DNA of 7,640 nucleotides, taken from positions 1 through 7,640 of the forward strand of contig JAJBTR010000358.1 of NCBI GenBank assembly GCA_020860745.1. The letters are read 5' to 3'. This document shows positions 1 through 5,670 of this stretch, in pieces (position 1 is the first letter of the stretch; each line of letters opens with the position of its first letter). The position numbers and the translations under genes were made by a program. This stretch comes from Lachnospiraceae bacterium (GTDB lineage: Bacteria > Bacillota > Clostridia > Lachnospirales > Lachnospiraceae). The notes beneath the pieces are model-generated. The model had not been told where the DNA came from and searched no databases. It saw only the letters and a list, made by a program, of their open reading frames with translations.

Positions 1-812
1 TAAGCATTTATTTTCTTTCAGTATTTATTGTCGTAATAGTAGAACAGATATATTTGATACTGGAAGATATTTTAATTGCCGAATTTGACTCGGCTGCAGC
101 GCTTGAAGTATATTCCGTTGGGATGTCATTCCATAAGTACTTTATGAAGTTTTCTACTACTATTTCTAAGGTGATGGCACCCCGCTTTTTCCTGCGAATT
201 GATTCAGGCGCTGATAAAAATAAGGTGACTGAAATGCTGATAAAAGTGTCACGTATACAGGCCATCCCGATTTTACTTGTTTTGAGTGGTTTGATTGTTT
301 ATGGAAAGGAATTTATTCATTTGTGGGTCGGTGAATCATATGATGCGGCTTATTACATAATGTTGGTTACTTTGATCCCATATAGCTTTGAATTGGTAGG
401 AAACCTGCGAAATGTAATTTTACAGGCAAGGGGATTATATATGAAGCGAAGTATTTTGTATCTTATCACTTCGCTTATTAATGTTGTCCTTACTATTTGG
501 TGGTTAAAGGTATTTGGAATTGTTGGGGCCGCAGCAGCAACAGGTTTTGGTGTAATGCTTGGATACATTGGTGTTACTGTGATTTTGAAACGTGATGGAA
601 TTGTTGACAACCGAAGGTATTTAAAGGAGACGTATTTACGGTATGTACTTCCTTTTATTATTTCGATTGCTTTTGGTATGGTGCTGAAATACGTGATTGG
701 ATGCAACACCTGGTTCACGTTTGTTGTTAATGTACTGGCCTATACTATTGTTTATGCAGTGTTGGCTTTTTTGATTGGGCTGAAGAAGGAAGAAAAGCAG
801 TATTTTATGTGA
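1..812 (+). CDS. Polysaccharide flippase (Wzx/MATE-like), C-terminal part, 5' end cut by window edge
   Basis: The frame is open from base 3 with no stop before TGA at 810-812, so the gene enters from the left. The TTG at 54 is only an internal codon. About 269 residues are visible. They contain hydrophobic segments typical of this family's C-terminal half: one at the very start (YFLSVFIVVIVEQIYLI), one around PILLVLSGLIVYG, a long amphipathic and hydrophobic stretch from YYIMLVTLIPYSF through LGYIGVTVIL, and two near the C-terminus before a Lys/Glu-rich tail. The stretch EVYSVGMSFHKYFMKFST followed by a PRF motif resembles Firmicutes oligosaccharide flippases (recalled, not searched). These proteins move lipid-linked repeat units across the cytoplasmic membrane. 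The next gene begins about 27 bases downstream, suggesting one operon. Base composition is AT-rich, like the following three genes. Sure of membrane transporter; specific substrate unknown. Confidence 0.85.
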   Translation, partial: SIYFLSVFIVVIVEQIYLILEDILIAEFDSAAALEVYSVGMSFHKYFMKFSTTISKVMAPRFFLRIDSGADKNKVTEMLIKVSRIQAIPILLVLSGLIVYGKEFIHLWVGESYDAAYYIMLVTLIPYSFELVGNLRNVILQARGLYMKRSILYLITSLINVVLTIWWLKVFGIVGAAAATGFGVMLGYIGVTVILKRDGIVDNRRYLKETYLRYVLPFIISIAFGMVLKYVIGCNTWFTFVVNVLAYTIVYAVLAFLIGLKKEEKQYFM

Positions 813-839
813 TTAATCAAACGGGAGTGAAGAATAGTG

Positions 840-1824
840 ATGACATGGAAAGATACTATAAGCGGAACACGCAAAGCAGAGATGGGTATGGCATCTTTTT
901 TGATTGTTTTGGCTCATTCCGTTGCGGTGATAGACTATCCGTCTAATCTTATTATACGCTTATTATCCTATTTGACTTGTGGAAACTATATTTTCGCATT
1001 CCTAAGCGGATACGGACTGTTTCATTCTATGAGTCGACTGCAAGAATGGGGGGTATTTTAGATTGGTATAAAAAAAGGTACAGGAGGCTATTAGTCCCTT
1101 ATGCAGTCATTGCAGGGGTATGGTACTTTATAGAGTACTTCTTGCTTGAATTCAATCCCGTCGGACTTTTATACGAATTTAGCACTTTATCTTTTTGGCT
1201 TGAGCATAAAGGTGCATGGTATGTAGTCTTTTGTATTATCTGGTATCTTTTATATCCTTTGATTTTTAAATGGATAATACAAAACAGGTTTACGGCGGAA
1301 ATAAGGATGATTACTTTAATTGCGGTCATTTTATTTACCGGATTCATTGTCTATTGGATTTCTGCGAAAGAATACGATGATTTATCAAAAATCTTTAATT
1401 GCTTTATTGTAGGTGTGCTTGGGACATATATTGCATATGTTTTAGCAAACGATAGAAAGCTGAAAGTGTTTAAATGGGGAATGATTATTGTATGCTGTTA
1501 TTTTATCTTAATGCAGATTATTAACCCTCTCAAATCAGTCGCGCCGATATCAAGTTTAAAATCCTTAATGTTCAGTGTAGTTATTTACCTTATGTCCGCG
1601 GTGACTATTGGACGACTGAGGAATAGCAATTTCGATAAGGTATTATCGAGGTATGGAGAAGTGTCGCTTGAAATGTACCTATGTAATATTTTTTTGATTC
1701 AGGCATACGGCGTTTTGAAAAAAGTGCAAGTAAATATCAGATAATTGCTTATTTCCTGATATTTATATTTGGTTCGCTACGGCGCCATATCGTTATAAAT
1801 ATATTACCAAGAAAGGGGAAATAA
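840..1824 (+). pseudogene. Acyltransferase-3 family membrane O-acyltransferase, two frameshifts
   Basis: Frame A (start ATG 840, or GTG 837; weak GGAGTGA upstream) gives TRKAEMGMASFLIVLAHS with the family's N-terminal R..MG...H pattern, then FLSGYGLF, and stops at TAG 1059-1061. The family-expected continuation (DWYKKRYRRLLVPYAVI, then several membrane helices) is in the -1 frame and runs to TAA 1742-1744. Both sides join at G6 (1048-1053): seven Gs would read E-W-G-G-I-L-D-W through. A second -1 change at A6 (1718-1723) would continue as KKSASKYQIIAYFLIFIFGS, a plausible last membrane helix, ending at TAA 1822-1824, three bases before the next ATG. The rebuilt protein is about 327 residues, a normal family length. 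Members acetylate or otherwise acylate extracytoplasmic or lipid-linked glycans. As read it should be inactive unless slippage restores frame. Pseudogene, phase-variable gene or sequence error remain open. Confidence 0.8.
1048..1053 (+). repeat. Poly-G tract (G6) at the frame break of the acyltransferase gene
   Basis: Six consecutive Gs lie exactly where the acyltransferase-3 reading frame changes by -1. One added G would restore the frame across the conserved LSGYG-to-RRLLVPY region. Compare the G8 tract at 2859-2866, which is one G too long for its own gene. Confidence 0.9.
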
Positions 1825-1827
1825 ATT

Positions 1828-2748
1828 ATGAAAGCTTTAGTTACAGGCGGAGCAGGTTTTATTGGGTCTAATGTAGTAAGGAAACTGCTGAATGAAGGGT
1901 GGGAAGTCCGAATCCTGGATAATCTTTCAACAGGGTATATTGATAACCTTGATGGGCTTGCTGTCGAAATGGTTCAGGGAGACATTCTGGATGCAAGTAC
2001 CGTAAATTCTGTGGGGGGTATAGACGTAGTGTTTCATCTTGCAGCGTCAGTTGGCAGACAAAGAAGTATCGACTATCCTCAGCAGGATTCAACAATTAAT
2101 CTTGTTGGCACAATAAATGTGCTTGAATCCATGAGAAAAAATCATATACCAAAAATTGTCTACTCATCTTCCGCTGCAATTTTTGGTGAATTGATGACAC
2201 CTGAAATTGATGAATTGCACCCTCAAAATGCTGATTCGCCATATGGTGTCAGCAAGTTAGCTGCTGAAAAAATGATTTTGTCTTATGCTGGCATTTATGA
2301 TGATATTTCTGCGGTTTGCCTACGTTATTTTAATATATACGGAGTGAACCAAAGGTTTGATATGTATGGGAATGTAATCCCCATTTTTGCCCATCGGCTG
2401 CTAAATCATCAACCGATTTTGATTTACGGTGATGGAACTCAAACGCGGGATTTTGTTAATGTGATTGATATAGCCAATGCAAATTTTCTGGCGGCTGAGT
2501 CAAATATTAAGAGTGATGTATTTAATATGGGATCTGGCGGCACGATTACGATTCAGAAATTGGCCGAAATGATGCAGGAAATATCGGGTATTGATAGTGG
2601 AATTGAGTATTTACCGGAAAGGAAAGCGGATGTGAAACATTGCAAGGCAAACGCATCGAAAGCCAATCATATATTAGGGTTTGAAGCAAAAGTAGATTTG
2701 CAGGATGGACTGAAATCGTATTGGGAATGGTTTGTAAAAAACGCGTAA
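1828..2748 (+). CDS. NDP-sugar epimerase/dehydratase, extended SDR family (UDP-hexose 4-epimerase-like)
   Basis: The product is an intact 306-residue protein with a good RBS (AAAGGGG at 1812-1818) nine bases before ATG. The N-terminal Rossmann motif TGGAGFIG is at residues 6-13, with an acidic residue (D31) after the second strand for NAD(P) ribose binding. The catalytic Ser region is SSSAAIFG (113-120) and the catalytic YxxxK is Y139-K143 (YGVSK). RYFNIYGVNQR and a later TRDFVNV motif are typical of GalE/WbpP-type C-terminal substrate domains. It most likely interconverts the C4 epimers of a UDP-hexose or UDP-N-acetylhexosamine in the cytoplasm to feed the glycan pathway. Which sugar cannot be told from motifs alone. 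It starts three bases after the rebuilt end of the acyltransferase and is followed 14 bases later by the acetyltransferase, so probably co-transcribed. Confidence 0.85.
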   Translation: MKALVTGGAGFIGSNVVRKLLNEGWEVRILDNLSTGYIDNLDGLAVEMVQGDILDASTVNSVGGIDVVFHLAASVGRQRSIDYPQQDSTINLVGTINVLESMRKNHIPKIVYSSSAAIFGELMTPEIDELHPQNADSPYGVSKLAAEKMILSYAGIYDDISAVCLRYFNIYGVNQRFDMYGNVIPIFAHRLLNHQPILIYGDGTQTRDFVNVIDIANANFLAAESNIKSDVFNMGSGGTITIQKLAEMMQEISGIDSGIEYLPERKADVKHCKANASKANHILGFEAKVDLQDGLKSYWEWFVKNA

Positions 2749-2762
2749 TTGGAGGAATGCAA

Positions 2763-3310
2763 ATGTTTAATTTACGGAGAATATACCGATATTTCTATAG
2801 AACGGTTATATGTGTAAGAAATCCATTAAGATATGCTATAAAAGTAGGCGTTAACTTCGGGGGGGGTATTCCTTTATGGCAATGTTGAATGGTCTACCGA
2901 ACCTTGGATTATCACATTAGGAAATAACGTCCACATCACCGATGGGGTAAAGTTTATTACGCACGATGGCGGCACACTACTTTTCCGCCAGTATGTTCCT
3001 GACCTTGAGATTACGAAATCTATTGTGGTTGGCAACGATGTTTATATAGGAAATGATGTTATCATTCTTCCAGGAGTGAATATTGGAAATAAAGTCGTTA
3101 TTGGCGCGGGTGCTGTTGTAACGAAGGATATTCCAGACAATTCTGTGGCTGTCGGAGTTCCGGCTCGTGTCATTGAGTCTGCTGACGAGTACTTTGAAAA
3201 AAATTCAGCGAGAGTCGCTTCACCTTGGACACCTGAAAGGTCGGGAAAAAGACAAGGCTTTGATGGAGTATTACGGGTACGTGGGAAACAGTAAGGGTAT
3301 TTATTTTTAA
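2763..3310 (+). pseudogene. Hexapeptide-repeat (left-handed beta-helix) O-acetyltransferase, frameshifted
   Basis: ATG 2763 has a strong RBS (GGAGG 2751-2755, 7-base spacing). The first frame gives MFNLRRIYRYFYRTV...GVNFGG and then stops at TGA 2886-2888. The family-like body is in the +1 frame from about 2866: YGNVEWSTEPWIITLGNNV, then ITHDGG (probable catalytic His), VVGNDVYIGNDVIILPGVNI and IGAGAVVTKDIPDNSVAVGVPARVI. The frames join at G8 (2859-2866); seven Gs would give GVNFGGVFLYGNVEW. A second +1 change near 3238-3250 moves to a frame reading REKDKALMEYYGYVGNSKG and ending at TAA 3308-3310, a more family-like tail than the in-frame end at 3294. The rebuilt length is about 181 residues, normal for capsule acetyltransferases of the CatB/LbH type that use acetyl-CoA on sugar hydroxyls. 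The substrate is unknown. A truncated 89-residue frame from GTG 3025 exists but lacks the N-terminal half. Confidence 0.8.
2859..2866 (+). repeat. Poly-G tract (G8) at the frame break of the acetyltransferase gene
   Basis: Eight consecutive Gs sit at the point where the acetyltransferase frame changes by +1. One G fewer would join the N-terminal half to the hexapeptide-repeat body. It lies within the first fifth of the gene, so the present length truncates nearly the whole enzyme. Confidence 0.9.
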
Positions 3311-3551
3311 GGATACGATGATTAAATGACCTTTAGAGCAAACAAAGTGGCTCTTGGGTCAAAAATCTGGCTCTCCCGTAATTTCTGGTGATTTTAGCTG
3401 AGAAATGGCTTAGATTCAACGTTTATGGGATGTTTCAATGGGACAATGGATAAAAAGGGCGTGCTGTCGCCAGTCTAACGTCAGATAGGAAAAAAATTAT
3501 GTATTATGTTCAAGGATCACAATCAAACATCTGTTTGCCTGGTGGCTATGG

Positions 3552-3572
3552 AAAGGACCGAGATGGTCCTTT
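3552..3572 (-). terminator. Hairpin, probable (bidirectional) intrinsic terminator
   Basis: An 8-bp perfect stem (AAAGGACC 3552-3559 with GGTCCTTT 3565-3572) encloses a 5-base loop. Short A and T runs flank it on the two sides, so it could work in either direction. It lies about 50 bases beyond the stop of the minus-strand HTH gene, which makes that gene its likeliest client. The T tail is short (3-4), so strength is uncertain. Confidence 0.45.
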
Positions 3573-3622
3573 TCAAGTGGGAAAAATGAGGGGCTCTCAC
3601 CTCCTTTCCGGGCAAAACTGGT

Positions 3623-3915
3623 TCAAAAAACTGAATAAGGTTCTGTGTGTTCACGAATTAATTTGTGAACATAGCCTGTTGAACAGGATTCCGCGGCAGA
3701 AATTTCACGGATTGTTTTCCCATCTGCGTGCATCTGCCGGATCCGCTCAGCCCGTGCGGGATCATCGGCGGGTTTCCGACCTGCATTTCTCGGGTTGCTG
3801 ATTTCTGCCGGTACATCCCTGTGGTTGTAAGACCGGTACCGGATTCCACACTTGAGATGATAGTGACATCAGGTGGAAGTTGATAGAGTCGTTTTGTGCT
3901 TAGTTGTCTAGCCAT
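3623..3915 (-). pseudogene. Small helix-turn-helix DNA-binding protein (resolvase/transposase-like HTH), frameshifted
   Basis: On the minus strand ATG at 3915-3913 follows a good RBS (AAAGGAAG) and reads MARQLSTKRLYQLPPDVTII. Past about 3847 the meaningful frame is a different one, open from 3868 down to TGA 3625-3623. That frame reads NAGRKPADDPARAERIRQM followed by HADGKTIREISAAESCSTGY and VHKLIREH. The GRKP linker followed by R-x-R-x-x-x-x-G-x-T-x-x-E-I and a recognition-helix-like segment is the usual shape of HTH domains at the end of serine resolvases/invertases and in small transposon proteins. Joining the two frames near GTGGAATCCGG (one base missing) would give a protein of about 98 residues. 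No recombinase catalytic domain is visible, so a role in recombination is inference. It points away from the surrounding operons, consistent with an inserted element. Family assignment is only moderate. Confidence 0.5.
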
Positions 3916-4000
3916 AGTTTTACTTCCTTTATATTTTTTGATTAGACACCAAAGTTATAACACAGGTTAAACAGGATGGCTAGACAACTAAGCACAAAAC
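3891..4000. repeat. Perfect 25-bp inverted repeat around a 60-bp AT-rich spacer
   Basis: Arms 3891-3915 and 3976-4000 are exact reverse complements. The outward-facing sequence of each arm begins ATGGCTAGAC and ends CACAAAAC, encoding MARQLSTK, so there are two identical divergent gene starts. The left arm is the start of the minus-strand HTH gene with its RBS in the spacer. The right arm opens a 52-codon plus-strand frame (3976-4134) with no recognisable product. The spacer (3916-3975) holds the minus-strand RBS and, on the minus strand, TTAACC and TCTAAT 18 bases apart as a weak promoter candidate. Possible readings are a site-specific inversion unit, an element end, or an inverted duplication. 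Confidence 0.85.
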
Positions 4001-4090
4001 ATCAAAAGCAGAAATACAGCTGTACCAGAATTCCGGTTTCTGAACAGCCCAGGCAGGCATATAATATTAGCTCTTTGGAGAGGCCGGGGT

Positions 4091-4107
4091 GTGGGGCAGA
4101 GCCCCGC
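4091..4107. other. Compact GC-rich hairpin without T tail
   Basis: GGGGC (4093-4097) and GCCCC (4101-4105) enclose a 3-base AGA loop, extended by a T-G wobble and a G-C pair to a 7-bp stem. No T tract follows on either strand, so a standard terminator is unlikely. Such hairpins occur near ends or transfer origins of mobile elements, but nothing here proves that. Confidence 0.5.
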
Positions 4108-4143
4108 AGTGTACAGGCAATCACCAGTAACTGAGCGTAATGA

Positions 4144-4310
4144 TTTTCCCGCGTATAATAGTTTCACTGACACGGTGCTTTAGTTGTTAGTTCCAGTTCC
4201 CCGTGTCGGCACAGATGCGTGACGCGGGAAAACAAACCTGTCAGGCGGAACGCGGAATACCGCAGCACCGTTTTTGTGCGAGGATATGCCGCGAAAGCCG
4301 CTTGACAGGT
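4144..4310. repeat. Cluster of nested inverted repeats (possible structured RNA, oriT or recombination site)
   Basis: The first structure has an outer arm TTTTCCCGCGT (4144-4154) exactly matched by 4222-4232 in reverse complement. Inside it GACACGG (4169-4175) is matched by CCGTGTC (4201-4207), with equal 14-base unpaired segments on both sides. The second structure starts four bases later: ACCTGTCAGGCGG (4236-4248) pairs with 4298-4310 over 13 positions (12 Watson-Crick, one G-T). Inside are CGCGG (4251-4255)/CCGCG (4289-4293) and GCAC (4265-4268)/GTGC (4276-4279). The nesting is seen directly; function is unknown. Confidence 0.6.
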
Positions 4311-4346
4311 GCAGAATGGAGCGGGGCAGTGAAAGAATTCTATAGC

Positions 4347-4496
4347 TGCCGCCAGGGAAAACAGGAGAACTATGATGAACTGTGGTGATGGTGAGATAAA
4401 CACCAATATAAACGGGAGATTAATAGCAACACCAGAAATAGCGGGAGAACTACCGCAAATGATGGTGAAACACCAGGCTATACGGCAGAATCACCG
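4347..4496. repeat. Degenerate 29-bp direct repeats (iteron-like)
   Basis: Three units, 4398-4426, 4427-4455 (directly adjacent) and 4468-4496, share the pattern (A/C)AACACCA-N7-CGG(G/C)AGA-N7 with identical internal spacing; adjacent comparisons give 18 and 19 matches of 29. A weaker fourth unit at 4347-4375 keeps CCA-N7-CAGGAGA-ACTA. The motif GATGGTG precedes both the first and the last strong unit. A period of 29 is not a multiple of three, which argues against a protein repeat. These might be binding sites of a replication, transfer or recombination protein. Confidence 0.5.
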
Positions 4497-4578
4497 AGAA
4501 AAGCTGGAGAGCCGATTAAATCAGCGTATCCTTAATTCATTGTGGCTATACACTACAAACTATAGAGAAGGAAATGTT

Positions 4579-5670
4579 ATGAGTAACTTATCGAACAAAA
4601 CAATCTTAATCACAGGAGCCGCTGGGTTCATTGGAGCAAACCTTGTGCTTGAACTGCTGAAAACAGTGGAGCCTGTGAGCATTATCGGCATTGATAATCT
4701 TAATGACTATTATGATGTATCTATTAAGGAATACCGGCTGAAATTAATAGAGGAAGAGCCAGAGAAGTGCACATCATCTTCTTGGCGTTTTATAAAGGGC
4801 AGTATTGCGGATAAAGAGCAAGTCGAATCTATCTTCAAACAGTACAATCCGTCCATTGTGGTCAATCTTGCAGCACAAGCAGGAGTGAGGTATAGCATCA
4901 CAAACCCGGATGTGTATATAGAAAGTAACTTGATCGGCTTCTATAACATACTTGAAGCCTGCCGGCACAGCTATGATGATGGAAACACAGGTGTGGAGCA
5001 TCTGGTGTATGCATCTTCAAGTTCAGTCTATGGCTCCAACAAGAAGGTGCCGTATTCCACAGATGACAAGGTCGACAACCCTGTGCCTCTCTACGCTGCT
5101 ACGAAGAAGAGCAACGAGTTGCTCGCCCATGCGTATTCTAAGCTTTACAATATTCCATCTACGGGTTTGAGGTTCTTCACAGTCTACGGTCCTGCAGGAA
5201 GACCGGACATGGCGTACTTTGGATTTACCGATAAGCTTCGTGCGGGAAAGAAGATTCAAATTTTCAACTACGGAAACTGCAAGCGAGATTTCACCTACGT
5301 GGACGACATCGTACACGGTGTGATGTTGGTGATGCAGAAAGCCCTAGAAAAGAAAACAGGAGAAGATGGACTGCCTGTGCCGCCATATGCTCTCTATAAT
5401 ATAGGAAATAACAGTCCGGAAAATCTTCTGGACTTTGTAGATATACTGCAACAGGAACTGATCCGAGCAAGAGTGCTACCGGAGGATTATGATTTTGAAG
5501 CACACAAGGAGTTGGTTCCGATGCAGCCGGGGGATGTGCCTGTTACATATGCGGACACATCTGCTCTTGAGCGGGACTTCGGATTTAAACCATCGACAGA
5601 TCTGCGGACTGGATTGAGACATTTCGCAGAATGGTATAAAAAATTTTACATGAATGGAGAAGACAAATGA
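4579..5670 (+). CDS. UDP-glucuronate 4-epimerase-like NDP-sugar epimerase (extended SDR)
   Basis: The product is an intact 363-residue protein. I choose ATG 4579 because GAAGGA (4567-4572) sits six bases upstream and the Rossmann strand begins right after it; the frame is open upstream to 4372, but that part overlaps the non-coding repeats. TGAAGFIG is at residues 12-19, QAGVRYS at 100-106, a Ser-rich catalytic loop YASSSSVYG from 144, catalytic YxxxK at Y172-K176, and the [13 protein letters not shown] signature at 200-212. QAGVRYS together with the GRPDMA motif is characteristic of UDP-glucuronate 4-epimerases (UDP-GlcA to UDP-GalA, EC 5.1.3.6). The stop overlaps the next gene's start (ATGA), so translation is coupled to the UDP-glucose dehydrogenase that would make its substrate; that partner is broken here. 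Codon use is richer in G/C-ending codons than in the flippase block. Confidence 0.88.
   Translation: MSNLSNKTILITGAAGFIGANLVLELLKTVEPVSIIGIDNLNDYYDVSIKEYRLKLIEEEPEKCTSSSWRFIKGSIADKEQVESIFKQYNPSIVVNLAAQAGVRYSITNPDVYIESNLIGFYNILEACRHSYDDGNTGVEHLVYASSSSVYGSNKKVPYSTDDKVDNPVPLYAATKKSNELLAHAYSKLYNIPSTGLRFFTVYGPAGRPDMAYFGFTDKLRAGKKIQIFNYGNCKRDFTYVDDIVHGVMLVMQKALEKKTGEDGLPVPPYALYNIGNNSPENLLDFVDILQQELIRARVLPEDYDFEAHKELVPMQPGDVPVTYADTSALERDFGFKPSTDLRTGLRHFAEWYKKFYMNGEDK

Larger units (their letters stand above)
3311..4578. other. Gene-poor junction of about 1.27 kb with mobile-element or recombination debris
   Basis: No intact family-recognisable gene lies here. Contents from left to right: a stretch at about 3327-3400 with an imperfect inverted repeat (TGACC...GGTCA, 3327-3361, with an inner AGAGC/GCTCT pair) and the sequence GGCTCTTGGGTC, which faintly resembles the ends of ISL3-type insertion sequences (recalled, weak); a hairpin at 3552-3572; a frameshifted minus-strand HTH gene; a 25-bp inverted repeat; a GC-rich hairpin at 4091-4107; nested inverted repeats at 4144-4310; and degenerate direct repeats at 4347-4496. 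Parts (3660-3840, 4080-4350) are clearly richer in GC than the flippase block. It separates two gene blocks of different composition, so it probably marks an old insertion or recombination junction. Bases 4497-4578 lead into the RBS of the next gene; no convincing promoter was seen. Confidence 0.6.

Noticed and set aside
1047..1055. Programmed -1 ribosomal frameshift at G6
   Set aside because: No clear stimulatory stem-loop or upstream Shine-Dalgarno-like signal was seen, and the second frame change in the same gene makes mutation, slippage or error simpler.
3499..3801. 100-codon plus-strand open frame
   Set aside because: It is antisense to the HTH remnant, crosses the terminator-like hairpin, and its translation has no recognisable features.
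3976..4134. 52-codon plus-strand frame starting in the right arm of the inverted repeat
   Set aside because: Only the first eight codons match the HTH gene; the rest crosses a GC hairpin and has no recognisable content. The start is kept as part of the repeat, not as a gene.
4203..4388. 61-codon plus-strand frame (and the overlapping minus-strand frame 4164-4406)
   Set aside because: They lie over the nested inverted repeats with no RBS or family-like sequence; the base pairing explains the region better.
4347..4496. CRISPR array
   Set aside because: The units are only about 60-65% identical, two abut without a spacer, and no cas gene is present.
4372..4578. 69-codon N-terminal extension of the UDP-glucuronate 4-epimerase
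   Set aside because: It runs through the degenerate direct repeats and lacks family similarity; ATG 4579 has a good RBS and places the Rossmann strand at the normal distance from the start.
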